Positions 23,549-35,618 of a stretch of DNA of 64,000 bases are shown one piece after another. Within the stretch, counting starts at the first letter, position 1; every line of letters starts with the position of its first letter. The notes under the pieces are model-generated. The model made no database searches, had not been told where the DNA came from, and saw only the letters and a list, made by a program, of their open reading frames with translations. This DNA is from Cololabis saira (taxonomy: Eukaryota; Chordata; Actinopteri; Beloniformes; Belonidae), in the NCBI RefSeq assembly GCF_033807715.1, contig NC_084596.1, positions 40,937,958-41,001,957 on the forward strand, written 5' to 3'. The position numbers and the translations under genes were made by a program.

Positions 23549-23556
23549 GCAAGGAG

Positions 23557-24490
23557 CAATATCAGCGCTTGAGTAACTATCCAAAAGACACCGGACCCTC
23601 AGGGTTTGAGGAAGGACAAGAAGGTTTACTGTAAATCCAGTTATTCTGGATTCTAAGTTGTTCTTCTCCCCATATTAGACATTAATAGTACATTCATACT
23701 AAAAGTTCAGTGCTTTTGGTCTGGAAAAAAGGAAAAAAAAGACAAATCTACACATCCACTTTCAGTCAGAGATATGTCATGTGATCATGTAGACATGTGA
23801 GTCTGGGCTGTTTGGTGCTTCCTCACCTGGAGGACTGAATCACAGTCCCCCTGATGATTTGAACCAACACCACCCCTTGTTTTTGGTCTTCTAGGTCTGA
23901 TTGCACCTGAGTGGGAGTACTGTGTTTCCAACGGGCAAAACAAAGCAAGAGGGAGTAAATCCTTGATGTGATATCCTGCATTGTTTTGTTATAAACATTT
24001 GCAGACAGTGGTGCATCAACAAATTCCGTAGCTGCATTTCATTTTCAAGTCTGATTTGGTGAGTGATGAATACAGGCAGCATAAGGGGGCACCACCACAG
24101 CAATCAGTCCGTGGAGGCTTGGTTTATCGGGAAATCATCAAACAAGCAGTACTTTTTCACAACACAAGAGAAGTGGCAGGCAGTTTGTTTTGGGGTTTTT
24201 TGTACCAGCAGCAGATAAGTCTGTCAGGTGGCGTATTAGGACCATTTAGAGCGGAAAAAGAGAAATTGCATTGTGGGACGAAACTTGTCGTCAAGTCCCA
24301 GGAAAGCAACTGACAAGAAAATTTTGCAGCTTTGCAAGAAAAATCTGAACACAAAAATCTGTCCTCGTTAGTTTATAAAGTCTGAATTTCTGAGTTTAAA
24401 GTAAACGTAGAAATGTAATCTGTTGATTTTTTTCCAATTTATTTCTATATTTTGAAAGTCAGCATACAACTTGTTGCTCCTTCTCCAGAA
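23557..24490. other. No recognised feature
   Basis: Unique-looking sequence; overlapping ORFs at 24056-24354 lack motifs. Confidence 0.4.
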
Positions 24491-24800
24491 GGCAAGGCAA
24501 GTTTATTTGTAGCCTATAGCACAATTCAACACAAGGTTATTCAAAGTGCATTTACATCTACATTAAAAGCGGCAAGACACAATTAAACAGTAAATAACAA
24601 ATAAAATGAAATAAAATGATAAGAAAAGAGGTAAAATAATAAAAAGCACATGTTAAAAAGTAAGGGCAGTAGAGTACAGCAGGTACATCTCATTCTTACA
24701 ATGGCAAGAATTACGTTTCTATACGGTCAAAACGTGCAAAGAGCGGGTCAAATACAGTATTACAAAAGTAATCTGTGCCTATTTGTGCGGTGAATCAGAC
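24491..24800 (-). mobile_element. Twin-unit-type repeat, single-unit copy
   Basis: Starts at the tail (GGCAAGGCAAGTTTATTTG), passes through CACAATTAAACAGTAAATAA, and ends in one 155-base-type unit (GGGTCAAATACAGTATTAC). Same family as 18746-21103 and 63183-63670. Confidence 0.75.
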
Positions 24801-25367
24801 CAGTAAAGAAGGCTTTACTAAGTTTCTGTAGTCCGACCTAAAGGCGACGAGGACATTCTTGTGGTGCGACGTGATACTTTCAGGTGTGCTTGGAAAAAAG
24901 ACCAATGAAAGGGGAGATGCTGCAGCCATACAAACTCATCACGTAGTTGTGTTTCCATTAGACCTAGATTTATGCTAAATTTAAACATCACAAAAAACCT
25001 GTAAGGCAAATGCCTAGAATTGACCAAGAAAAAAAAACAAATATCGCAAAAACATTTTAAAACTTTTAAGACTTTGTTTTTCCAGATGTGTCAATAATTC
25101 AGGTCAATCCAAAAGTGGAAGCACTTCTTCTGCATTCTGGCATCTCCAGCAGCACCAAATGTGACGTGGTCGGTCAATTTACAGTCATCAGAATCTAGTT
25201 TCCAGCTGTTTTTGATATCACTCAGTATGTTTATATGCACTAACAGAAAGTCGAATTGTTGCCTTAATCTGACCGATTTGTCTGCATATATTAATGGTTA
25301 ATACCAAGTTGGTAAAAATCCAAAGCATATATATCATATATATTTTAATATATCATACATATACATA

Positions 25368-25471
<104 letters not shown>

Positions 25472-25687
25472 GAACCGAACTGAAGCTCTTGAGATCGAGC
25501 TTTTAATGCCAAAAAATGTGTCCTAACCGGAGTTATAGGCATGTATACCAACCCACGCTTAGTCGAGCTACTGACCCTTTCGGAAGTGACGAGCCGCGGA
25601 AATAACAACAGTCACGGCATCACAACAATACGGTAACAGAAGAAGAAGAGGGAGACTTTGCTGCATCTTACCTGCAACATGATCAGC

Positions 25688-26341
25688 TTATCCACTAGTA
25701 CCTACTCGGTAGGAGGTTGGAGAAGCTGCTGTGACGTATTTGATTGTGTATCTAAATGGAGAAGACAACAACACTAAAGATGTAGAACCTGGAGGAGATG
25801 ATAAATGTGCTGCTGGGTCTGTGGCTTGTGTTTGATATCAAGTTAAAAAATTAGAGTGAAAGAAGCTTCAAGCAGCGACGCTTTTTTTAAAATTGTGTTT
25901 GTCTCGGCGCTGCTGAAAAGTCAGCTGGAGCCGTGAGCAGCTATGAAGAGACAGATCTCCTGGTAGATCTGGTCGTTCCTTAAGACCCGTTTAGATCCCT
26001 TTTTAATTCTCTCCTCAGCACCAGGTTTATGAACATCTGCACCTCAGAGTTGGATCATGAAACAGACTTTTGCTGCCATTGCTGGTTGAATAAAATGAAC
26101 AAGAATCCGTCAGAGTCTCTTTCTCTGATTTCCTCCTCCTGACTCAGACGTCTGACTCCAACCCCCGACCAATCGGTGTCCTGTAGTGTGATGATGTCAG
26201 ATACAGCCGACTCAGCAGTTTAGAACCTTGGCAGAATAGATACAGAAAAGTATCTACTCGGCACGTTAGACCCCTGGTGGAGAAGAACCAAACCGAGGCG
26301 AGTTGAGTCGGGCTGAGTAGGTTCTAGTGGAAAAGCACCAT
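25688..26341 (-). mobile_element. Harbinger-like MITE, inverted copy
   Basis: The left end TCCACTAGTACCTACTCGG and right end GTTCTAGTGGAAAAGCACCA are followed by TTA. The minus-strand interior carries the same relic as other copies (complement of CAGCACCAGGTTTATGAACA). Confidence 0.75.
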
Positions 26342-26578
26342 TAGTATGTACAACATTTACAGAGCTGCTGCATGTTGTCCTCCTTCGCGCTTGTTTACTA
26401 CCGTAATTGTACCAGAAGAATGCCAACGTGAAAGTGCGTGTGGCGCCACCTAGCGTCGCAGAGTCGAACGCACCTTCCTCAATAATCAATTGTCTTCTCG
26501 TCCATGTAAACTTGGATTTCTCTGAACCTCCAGTTTAATCCTTAGCAAGACTTTTGCCAATAGCTTCATTTAGATGTG

Positions 26579-27000
26579 TATGGAGCCAAATCAAGGCCAA
26601 AAGTTTTGCTAATTTGAAAATAAAATTTGAACCTGAAAATTCTTTTTTACAGTTTCAATTTTTTCAGAACCTTTTATTTCAGTTTCAAATCTTTTTTTCA
26701 GTTTCAGATCTTTTTTTTTCAGTTTCACATCTTTTTTTTCAGTTTCGCTTCTACGCCAGATCGGGGCCAAAAGTCTGAAACTGAAAAAAAATATTTGAAA
26801 CTGAAAAAAAAAGATCTGAAACTGAAAAAAAAGAAGCGAAACTGAAAAAAAAAGGATCTGAAACTGAAAAAAAGATTTGAAACTGAAATAAAAAGTTCTG
26901 AAACTGAAAGAAAGATCTGATACTAAAAAAAAAATTGAAACTGTAAAAAATAATTTTTTATTTTCAAATTAGCAAAATTTTTGGCCTTGATTTGGCTCCA
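26579..27000. mobile_element. Palindromic MITE built from GAAACTGAAAAAA repeats
   Basis: The ends TATGGAGCCAAATCAAGGCC and GGCCTTGATTTGGCTCCA are inverted repeats flanked by TAGATGTG (26571-26578 and 27001-27008). Each arm is a degenerate tandem of TTTCAGTTTCAGATC or its complement, so the element could fold into one hairpin of about 200 bp. Phe-rich and Lys-rich ORFs here are spurious. Confidence 0.8.
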
Positions 27001-27008
27001 TAGATGTG

Positions 27009-27515
27009 CCTTTACCCCCACTGATTAATATGATGCAGTGGTGCCATGACACTACTTATGTGTGATGTATTATTGTATTATGTAAAGTTTTTGCCTCTGA
27101 ACAATCGTTTGAATGATCATCCGCTGCCTTCCTTCCTCTTCTGTTGAATATTTTCACAACAGCGGTTATGGCAATTGCAATAATTTGTCAAAGACAGGGT
27201 TTTTTTTTCTCCAATCTTCTTCAAAGTGGAGATCTTGTTCTTTGTTTTGAAGAGAAGTCTCGCAGGACGAGACACGAACAGCTACGGAGATGCAGGGAGA
27301 GAACTGGGAGAGCTACGCTCATGAAAGGAAGACCAACCCCCAGCAGGTTGCATAGTCTAGTTCTTAATATAGGTCTTACATTCCTGCTGTGAGCGTTGGA
27401 CGGCTCACACAGCCAGCATAAGGTTTCATGAAAATATCCGCTTTTCTGCTGCAACACAATCCCATTAGAGCACATCAAAACTGGGTCAGCTTCAAAATAT
27501 CAGAAGATCCTTTTC
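27009..27515. other. No recognised feature
   Basis: Unique-looking sequence; the ORFs at 27144-27392 and 27221-27478 are on opposite strands and motif-free. Confidence 0.4.
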
Positions 27516-27520
27516 ATTAC

Positions 27521-27578
<58 letters not shown>
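27516..27578. repeat. (TTA)n microsatellite
   Basis: About 20 uninterrupted TTA units, read as poly-Tyr or poly-Asn in spurious ORFs. Confidence 0.95.
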
Positions 27579-28065
27579 GTTTCTGCATGTTTTTAAGCTC
27601 TGTACTTTGCCAGATAGGAACTCTCCGAACAATTGGCTGGCATATTTAGGATGGAGATGAGTGGGAGGAGAGGGGTACTCGCACACCAGATGTCTGAGAA
27701 GACGAGATTATATGTTGATTCTAAGCAGCCTCTTGACTTCAAATAGCCCGCAGTCATCATGTTTCTGAGCGGCACAACAATCACGGCGCTAAAATGTGCT
27801 TCTCTGCAGCAGCAGATGCGGTGAACTCCGGCAGCCGCCTTGATGGACGTGTCGGCGCTGGCCCTGCACGCCTTACTGAGAGAGAGAAATCAAGCAGCAT
27901 GTCAGCGTGCCTCCGTCTCCATCTCCAGTGTGTTTGTGTCATGTTGAGAACGCGTGAGCGGTTAAATATACGTGTCACTAAAAAAACAGAGGTGTGCAGC
28001 AGCTGCACGGCTCTCATTGCACGGTGGCGTGATCGTGCAGCAGTACTTGTCACTGGAACATCTAC
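27579..28065. other. No recognised feature
   Basis: Moderately GC-rich, high-complexity sequence at 27790-28060. It has open frames on both strands but no recognisable domain. Confidence 0.35.
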
Positions 28066-28067
28066 GG

Positions 28068-28619
28068 TTGCCAACTCTAAATAAGGGACACAATTTTTTT
28101 AGCCCCTTATTTTGTGAGTGAAACGATTTTTTAACTATTTGACTCCTGAATTGAATTAGATGTATATTTTTGAATGCCGTGACCACATGGAAAACAAATT
28201 ATTATCCAGTAATTCACTTTAATACAAAATAACAAAATGAACTGAATAAAATAAGTATCTTTCTTAAACAGAAACCTGTCCTGCTTAACTTAAAATTGTA
28301 TAAATGAATATGAAACAATAGAAAGAAAGCAGAACATCCATTCTGTAATAGTGCACATTTTTAGTGCAATGTCAAAAGTGCAAACAGAAAGTCTGTAGAA
28401 AACTTGTCCGTAGAAAACTACATTTGTAGTAAAAAACTGAAAAAAAAATTACTTATGAACTCAACAGCTCAATGCCATTTTCCATTGGCATTTTATGACT
28501 ATTTTTTGACTCTCACAGTAATACGGGACAAAGTGTGTTGCTTTTCAGCTCATTACGGGACGCTACTTTAGTTTATGAATACGGGATGATTATGTTTTTC
28601 AAGGGACGGTTGGCAACCC
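28068..28619. mobile_element. MITE with GGTTGCCAAC inverted ends
   Basis: The left end GGTTGCCAACTCTAAATAAG and right end GGGACGGTTGGCAACC are complementary at the termini. The interior repeats the ACGGGAC motif (28523, 28555, 28570). Target duplications are not clear. A hAT-like origin is likely but unproven. Confidence 0.6.
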
Positions 28620-28717
28620 TATCTGAACCATGCATGTTTTGTTTTTTTAAGGAAACACACCTCACATAAAGTAGATAGTTGACAAAACTGAGTTTTGAGT
28701 TTTAAAAGAAGTTTCAC

Positions 28718-29114
28718 TAGGGCTGTGCGATTAATCGATTTTAAATCTAAATCGGATTTTTTAATCAAGACGATGTTAAAAAAAGGAAAATCAGAAAATT
28801 GATTTTCCTTTTTTGCAGCTGGCTGCATTACAGACAGAGCTCGTCTAGTCATCTTTGTTTGGTCAAGAAAATTGTAAATGTTGTCACTTTACTAAACTCA
28901 AGGAGGATTTACAGTATCTTTCAATTGCACTTCATTCCCAATATGGAAATTTGTTTGCTATTTTTTTTTTTTAAATAAAGATAAAATATTTGAAACAATT
29001 TATTCCATTGTCTTTTGTAGTTTTACCGAAAAAAAACGAAATCGAAATCGAAAATCGGGTTTTCAGAGAAAAAAAATCAGGATTTCTTTTTTTGTCTAAA
29101 ATCGCCCAGCCCTA
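28718..29114. mobile_element. hAT-like MITE, TAGGGCTGTGCGAT family
   Basis: The ends TAGGGCTGTGCGATTAATCG and ATCGCCCAGCCCTA are flanked by AGTTTCAC and AGTTGCAC (28710-28717, 29115-29122), a 7-of-8 match. The interior carries AATCGATTTTAAATC-type repeats. Related in its termini to 12042-12642. Confidence 0.8.
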
Positions 29115-29122
29115 AGTTGCAC

Positions 29123-29804
29123 CCCAGCAAACAAAACCCAAACCTTCCAAAATACATCAGAATCAGAAACAAACGCTTGAATTATGATGCTTTGTATGTC
29201 TTCCTCACATCCAGTAACCTCAACCCTTTTTGTCACTGCATAATCTCTCTTTTTATCTTAGTTATGCGATAAGATAACGAGTGAAGTAAGAGCCGATCCT
29301 TTAATCTGGAGTCTGTAGGGATATGTTGTCACTAGATCAAACCAGCTGCTGCATGCAGACCTATTAAAAGAATTAAACAATATCCTGATTGTTTTGTGAA
29401 CTGGACATGATCATTAACATGCACTAAAATAAATCCACTGATAAAAGTGCAATTTTTTCCTAACTGCTCCCCTGCTGTTGGCCCCTTCTTCTGGTATGTT
29501 GATGGCACCAATCGTTCATCTCAGGGAGCTTAACTTCTAATATTGTTCAGTATTTTAGATCAGCATGTGTTTAACAAACCACCATGAATTTAAGGATACA
29601 GTCAAAATTTTGTCATTTTCTGGTTTTGAGCCAAATGACGATTCTAAACACATCTAATTGTAGAAGGTACTTTGTCAGCTTTCACATGCTCACAGCACTT
29701 TATTTGATGGAAGCGTGAATGAAATGATTGCTAATTAAAATAATTTGCACGACAATCAACCCCCTAGTATTTCCTCATCACATTCAGCAACTATTTGGGT
29801 GTCT
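29123..29804. other. No recognised feature
   Basis: AT-rich sequence without motif-bearing ORFs or shared repeats. Confidence 0.4.
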
Positions 29805-30240
29805 GAGGCCACGTTTACACATAGCTGGGTATTTACAAAAATGGATATTTCCCCCTCTACGTTTTGAAAAATACCCTCGTTTACACGAACCCGGATAAAT
29901 ACGCTGTTAAGGTGTTATGAACAGCCAAACCTACATGGGGCAGTGTAACGAGAAGATAAAGTCATGCTAGCCAATCAGAATCCTGGAAAAAAACGTCAAC
30001 AAATGACACGTGTGAAGCCTGAATAAAATGGTTCTGCGTTAAATCGACGGCGTAGCCTACGTACGGTGTGCGTCGCCGTAGGCTCTGCGTTGGTGTAACG
30101 CGGAACCATAAATCAGCCTTGACTGCCAGTTACTTCCAAGACGGAACAAGTCTTTTGTTTGGAGTGACAGAGAAGTGGAGTTACTTTAAGTGTGACTTTA
30201 GAATATAAAACAGGTAAAATACAAGAAAGTATTGACGGTG
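29805..30240. mobile_element. MITE with GGCCACGTTTACACATAG end, copy 2
   Basis: Starts GGCCACGTTTACACATAGC and matches copy 1 (4196-4748) in inverted order, including TAAAACAGGTAAAATACAAG. It stops abruptly at about 30235. A nested GGTTCTGCGTTAAATCG palindrome (30021-30118) interrupts it. Confidence 0.65.
30021..30118. mobile_element. Short palindromic MITE with GGTTCTGCGTTA end
   Basis: The ends AATGGTTCTGCGTTAAATCG and GTAACGCGGAACCATAAATC form inverted repeats around CGGCGTAGCCTACG and CGTCGCCGTAGG. It is the second copy of the 1406-1495 family. Confidence 0.6.
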
Positions 30241-30242
30241 TG

Positions 30243-30332
30243 ACATCACTGTCACCTCCCACAAAAGCAGTCCACAACCTTGAGAAGAAGGATTCCTTCA
30301 ACGGTCCCACCATGAGGGGATTCCTGCTGTCC
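30243..30332 (-). pseudogene. Shared coding-like segment, copy 1
   Basis: The minus strand reads SRNPLMVGPLKESFFSRLW, then TAFVGGDSDVT. A near-identical segment in the opposite orientation lies at 35619-35709 and reads SRNLLMVGPLKESFFSRLW. Retention of the frame at both sites suggests a fragment of a real protein spread by duplication. I do not recognise it. Confidence 0.4.
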
Positions 30333-30342
30333 AGCAGTTTAA

Positions 30343-31270
30343 TGGCGCTTTCACACCTGTCCCGTTTGGAGTAGTTGTTCTGAAACAGGGAGCGTTTCCC
30401 CCTAAAGATCGGTTCGTTTGGTACATGTGAACACAGCAATCGCGCTCGGATGCGGGACAAAACAAGCGAGCCGAGATCTCCTAGGAGAGGGGTCGGCAAC
30501 CGAAAATGTTGAAAGAGCCATATTGGACCAAAAACACAAAAAACAAATATGTCTGGAGCCGCATTATGCACTTGACTGATAAAAGTCGAAATGTCGAGAA
30601 AAAAGTTGAAATGTCGAGAAAAAAGTCGAAATGTCGAGATTAATGCTGAAGTACAATCTCGAGAAAAAAGTCGAAATGTCGAGGAAAAAAGTCGAAATGT
30701 TGAGAAAAAAGTCAAAAGTCGAAATGTCGAGATTAAAAAGGAAGAAGAAAAAGAGAAAAAAGAAAAAAAACAAGAAAAAAAAGAGAAAAAAAGGAAAAAA
30801 GAGAAAAAAGGAAAAAAAGAAGAAAAAAAGGAAAAAAATTGTCAAACATTTTTGAAAAAGCTCCAGGAGCCACTAGGGCAGCGCTAAAGAGCCGCATGCG
30901 GCTCTAGAGCCGCAGGTTGCTGACCCCCGTCCTAGGAGAGGTGGTCTCGGCTCGCTTCCATTCCAGACCTGGAGCGGTTCGTTTGCAGTGAGAACATAAT
31001 CCACACAGCAACCGACACAACTCACTCTTAACTGTGGTTCAACCTCCAAGAGAGTTGTTGTTTTTCCCGGGGTACGGAAGAGGAAACTCCTTCCGCGTTC
31101 ATTTCTGACCAATGAGAGAACAGTTGGTTCATGGCATTTGTTAACAGCTTTGAACCGCTACAGACGGTTGCCTTGTGAACACAAACGCCACAAACGAAAA
31201 ACTAAACAACTGTATCAATTTAGCCCGTTAATCAGAACAAAACAAACGGGCCACAGGTCTGAAAGCTCCC
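30343..31270. mobile_element. TAA-flanked MITE, TGGCGCTTTCACACCTG family
   Basis: The left end TGGCGCTTTCACACCTGTCC and the complement of the right end (GGGAGCTTTCAGACCTGTGG) are similar. TAA lies outside both (30340-30342, 31271-31273), as in Harbinger elements. It is interrupted by a hAT-like MITE at 30486-30929. Confidence 0.65.
30486..30929. mobile_element. hAT-like MITE, CAGGGGTCGGCAACC family, copy 2
   Basis: The ends GAGGGGTCGGCAACC and GGTTGCTGACCCCCG are flanked by a perfect TCCTAGGA duplication (30478-30485, 30930-30937). The core is a tandem array around GTCGAAATGTCGAGAAAAAA, then an A/G tract. Confidence 0.88.
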
Positions 31271-31273
31271 TAA

Positions 31274-31830
31274 GTTACGTCAGTGGGGTCAAAATACCAC
31301 AAGGCAAAACACAGAGGTATGCATCACACAGTGTGTAACTAACCACCCTTCGCAACAGTTGGCCCATATTGAGGCTCGGTTGATTAAAGTTCCTGTCGCA
31401 GTGGTAAAAGAGCCAGGTTTGGTTGCACAAGTGGAAGCTTCAAGCTGCGGTTTCATCCGCGATGGATTTTTCTATCTGCAGTCGGTTCTTCTCTGAAGCT
31501 CTGCTTTAAAGAGCAGGAGGGACTCTGCCTCTGTTTGGATTAGTTTGACACTTGTGTAATTGTCTTGGGATTTTAGTCTCGCACGAAACACACCCACACA
31601 GACTCAACTGACAATCAGTGGCGCGCTTGCGGAGGCGCACGGTGCGCACAGCACATCCATACACGAGCACGCCCCCTCGATGCAGCGCAGTAAACACAAT
31701 GATTGTACTTTTTTTCTCTCTCTCTCTCTCCCGGATGGTGACAAGTCTCTTTTTTTCCTTCTCCTCTCACATGGTTGAAATGAAATCCAATTATATCTGT
31801 AATGACTCTCCAGCTCTTCCTCTCCTCTAC
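31274..31830. other. No recognised feature
   Basis: Several overlapping ORFs (31506-31906) on both strands, none with a motif. A short (TC)n run lies at about 31715-31730. Confidence 0.4.
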
Positions 31831-32337
31831 CGTGGAGGCAGGGCCGGCCCAAGCCTTCATGGGGCCCTAAGCAAAATGTGATTTTGGGGCCCTCTATTAC
31901 TGCCAATAATACTGATTATTGATCATTCACACACCCACTATAAACTTATTTCATGTTCTTCCCTGTCATTACAAATACACTTGTAAAACTAGATGTAAGA
32001 ACTTTTTGTTGTAGTTAGATTGTAATCCACAGTGATTTAGACCATGGAAGCAGAAAACAGATTAACAAATTGCAGAAAATCTTTCAATTAATATTTATCA
32101 AAGTCAGCAACTGCCCCTACTGGCCACACAGAGAAGCAACAGGTCAAAGGTCAGAGAGCTGCACAGTTGCAGCAGTGTTGTTTCTATCATCCTATTGTCA
32201 GCCTGGCAGGTTTTTACCATCTATGGTTTTTAATCTGAAATCAGAGCAAATTAAGCTACAAGAGCGGCCTGGGGTTGATTTACACTTTATATATAAAGAG
32301 ATATAGTACTAAGTGTGAAACTGAGTGTGATCTAGTG

Positions 32338-32563
32338 CAGTGTTTCCCAACCCTGGTCCTCGAGGCACCCCTATCCTGCATGTTTTAGATGCTACCCTGC
32401 TTCAACACACCGTGATACAAGTACCTGTGTCATCAACAGAGTTGTGCAGACCTTGGTGACAAGCTAATTAGGACCATTAATTAGAATCAGGTGTGTTGGT
32501 GCAGGGAAACATCTAAAACATGCTGGACATGGGTGCCTCGAGGACCAGGGTTGGGAAACACTG
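32338..32563. mobile_element. hAT-like MITE, CAGTGTTTCCCAACCC copy
   Basis: The inverted ends CAGTGTTTCCCAACCCTGGT and ACCAGGGTTGGGAAACACTG are flanked by ATCTAGTG and ATCTAGAG (32330-32337, 32564-32571), a 7-of-8 match. Close relatives lie at 37829, 42217 and 42449. Confidence 0.88.
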
Positions 32564-32844
32564 ATCTAGAGTGTAGGCCTCCTAAAAGAAACAAAATAAT
32601 CTGATAGATCATTTATAAACCATTTACTGTAAACATGTTATCTATTTTATTTTTAGTTTTAAATAAACTGCAACAGCAACGTGCAAACACAATTTGAAGT
32701 GGAACAACAATTAAGTGCAACAACAACGTACTACAAAAACTAGAACTATAATTAAACACTCAACTTAGATAAACAGTACCTCGTCAATATGTTCTCCATA
32801 TAAGAATACATTCAAATGTATTCTATGTCTATGTGGAAATTAGC

Positions 32845-33336
32845 GAAAGAGCGACTCGCGGCTTCTTGTTCATTTTATTCAACAGGCAATGGCAGCAAAA
32901 GTCTGTTTCATGATCCAACTCTGAGGGTCAGATGTTCATAAACCTGGTGCTGAGGAGAGAATTAAAAAGGGATCTAGACGGAGATAAGGAACGACCAGAT
33001 CTACCAGGAGCTCTGTCTCTTCATAGCTGCTCACGGCTCCAGCTGACTTTTCAGCAGCACCGAGACAAACAAACAAAAAAAAAAGCGTTGCCGCTTGAAG
33101 CTTCTCTCACTCTCATTTTTTAACTTGATATCGAACACAAGCCACAGACCCAGCAGCATATCTATCATCTCCTCCAGGTTCTACATCTTTAGTGTTGTTG
33201 TCTTCTTCGTTTAGATACACAATCAAATACGTCACAGCAGCTTCTCTCCAACCTCCTACTTCTCATCTGGATGCCTAAAAAGAAATGAGATGGGGCGAGT
33301 CAAGTCGCACTGAGTAGGTACTAGTGTAAAAGCGCT
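32845..33336 (+). mobile_element. Harbinger-like MITE, left end missing
   Basis: Matches the family from AAGAGCGACTCGCGGCTTC onwards and ends GTACTAGTGTAAAAGCGCT. It includes the relic frame MFINLVLRRELKRDLDG at 32932, followed by ERPDLPGALSL. Confidence 0.72.
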
Positions 33337-33375
33337 GATAGTTGGCTTATGCCTTGGGCCGGCTCTGCGTGGAGG

Positions 33376-34209
33376 AGTCTGCGTGCTGTGGTCGCCACTG
33401 CTGGGCCCCAAACGTGCAAACAAAGCAACCATGCGCGATGGGGCAAATGCGTTAAAGCAGATGTTTGTGTCCCTGCGTGCGTGAGTTGTCAAATTCCTCT
33501 ATTTCAGGCAACTGGCAAGCAAACTCCAATCAAACTTTGTTACACCAACACCGAACAGTGAAAGCGATGGCTGTCTATTTGCATATTTTAATTAAACAGC
33601 TACAGTTGAGAATTATACACTTCTTGAATTTATAGGCTAATTACATGATGTTTGTCCTTGACTTGGCAGCATCACCCACCCGTGAATGAATTCATCACAG
33701 CCCCGTGACAGCAGACAAAGTTGCGCTGACACCTGAAAACTTAGTTCCCTTCACTTAACCCTCCATTATGCTCTTTTGTGTTTCTCTTTCCCAACGCGAT
33801 AAATGACACGCTGTCACGGCGTCTCCGCCGTCGGCTGCATGACGCATTGATCACAGAGATGTGTGGGTGGGGACGTGGCGTGCATGTGTGCGAGCATGAC
33901 AGGACTTCTAAAGAGCCAGTTGCTATAATAAAAAGGCCCTTTGATAAAGTGGCCGTAAACGCGCGCTTGTGCGTTCCCGTGACACTCTGAAGGAGCTGAT
34001 GTCCAACTCCAGACAGTAATTGAGCGGAGCTGGCGTCTCACTTCCTACATGACTGCTGGCTTATTCAGAAATACTCTTCATGTTGAGCTGCGGTGCATAA
34101 TAAAGATGTCTCCGTACAGGAGAGCATAGGTCTGGGTGTCTCGCTGGAGTAAACTCTGTCATACCATAATTCTGTTCCTCTGCGCGGAGACACCTCAGTC
34201 TGAAACTAC
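33376..34209. other. No recognised feature
   Basis: High-complexity sequence with no recognisable domain or repeat. It is one of the longer repeat-free gaps and could hold regulatory sequence. Confidence 0.35.
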
Positions 34210-35615
34210 TGGCGCTTTTCCACTAGTACAGGGGTCGGCAACCCGCAGCTCCAGAGCCGCTTGCGGCTCTTTAGCGCCACCCTAGTGGCTCCCTGAAGCT
34301 TTTTCAAAAAAGTTTTTTTCCTTTTTTTGTCCTTTTTTTCTTTTTTTCTTCTTTTTCCTTCTTTTTTTTCCTTTTCTCAACATTTCAACTTTTTTCTCGA
34401 AATTTCGACTTTTTTCTCAAAATTTTGACTTTTTTCTCGACATTTCGACTTTTTTCTCGACATTTCGACTTTTTCTCAACATTTCAACTTTTTTCACGAA
34501 ATTTTGACTAGTTCCTCGACATTTCGACTTTTTTCTCAACATTTCAACTTTTTTCTCGAAATTTTGACTTTTTTCTCAACATTTCAACTTTTTCTCAACA
34601 TTTTGACTTTTTTCACGAAATTTTGACTAGTTCCGCGACATTTCGACTTTTTTGTCGACCTTTCGACTTTATTCTCAACATTTGACTTTTTTCCTGACAT
34701 TTCGACTTTTTTCTCAACATTTCGACTTTTTTCTCAAAGTCCATAATGAAAAAAAAAATCTTCCCCCAGTTATAACTAATATAGAAACATTCAGCATGTG
34801 TTGCCTTCATTCTAAGGCTTTTACATGACTTTTAATTTTTTGTGGCTCCAGACATATTTGTTTTTTGTGTTTTTGGTCCAATATGGCTCTTTCAACATTT
34901 TGGGTTGCCGACCCCTGACCTAGTATCTACTCAGCCCGACTACTCGGTTTTGCTCTTTCCCACTAGGGGTCTAACGTGTCGAGTAGATACTTCTTCTGTA
35001 TCTATTCTGCCGAGGTTCTAAGCTGCTGAGTCGGCTGTATCTGACATCATCACATTACAGGCCACCGATTGGTCGGGGGGTTGGAGTCAGACGTCTGAGT
35101 CAGGAGGAGGAAATCAGAGAAAGAGACTGTGACGGATTCTTGTTCATTTTATTCAACAGGCAATGGCAGCAAAAGTCTGTTTCATGATCCAACTCTGAGG
35201 TGCAGATGTTCATAAACCTGGTGCTGAGGAGAGAATTAAAAAGGGATCTAGACGATAAGGAACGACCAGATCTACCAGGAGCTCTGTCTCTTCATAGCTG
35301 CTCGTGGCTCCAGCTGACTTTTCAGCAGCAAACAAACAAACAAACAAAAAAGCGATGCTGCTTGATGCTTCTCTCACTCTCATTTTTTAACTTGATATCA
35401 AACACAAGTCACAGACCCAGCAGCACATCTATCATCTCCTGCAGGTTCTACATCTTTAGTGTTGTTGTCTTCTTCTCTTAAACCACACAATTAAATACGT
35501 CACAGCAGCTTCACTCCAACCTCCTACTTCTGCTGCAGGTGCTGATTGTTCTGGAAAAGAAACCAGGCCGAGCTGAGATGAGTAGAGCCGAGTAGGTGCT
35601 AGTGGAAAAGCACCA
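34210..35615 (+). mobile_element. Harbinger-like MITE split by a hAT-like MITE
   Basis: Begins TGGCGCTTTTCCACTAGTA, is interrupted at 34229, resumes at 34918 and ends GTGCTAGTGGAAAAGCACCA, then TTA. The plus strand carries the Myb/SANT-like relic from 35200 (MQMFINLVLRRELKRDL). The three bases left of the element do not match TTA. Confidence 0.8.
34229..34917. mobile_element. hAT-like MITE, CAGGGGTCGGCAACC family, copy 3 (inverted)
   Basis: The ends CAGGGGTCGGCAACCCGC and GGGTTGCCGACCCCTG are flanked by CACTAGTA (34221-34228) and ACCTAGTA (34918-34925). The core holds about 20 degenerate copies of TTTTTTCTCGACATTTCGAC. Confidence 0.87.
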
Positions 35616-35618
35616 TTA

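Larger units (their letters stand above)
31839..33367. mobile_element. hAT-like element, CAGGGCCGGCCC ends, hosting two insertions
   Basis: Starts CAGGGCCGGCCCAAGCCT and ends GCCTTGGGCCGGCTCTG. An exact 8-base duplication CGTGGAGG (31831-31838 and 33368-33375) flanks it. Inside are a complete hAT-like MITE (32338-32563) and a truncated Harbinger-like MITE (32845-33336). No transposase is seen. Confidence 0.82.
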
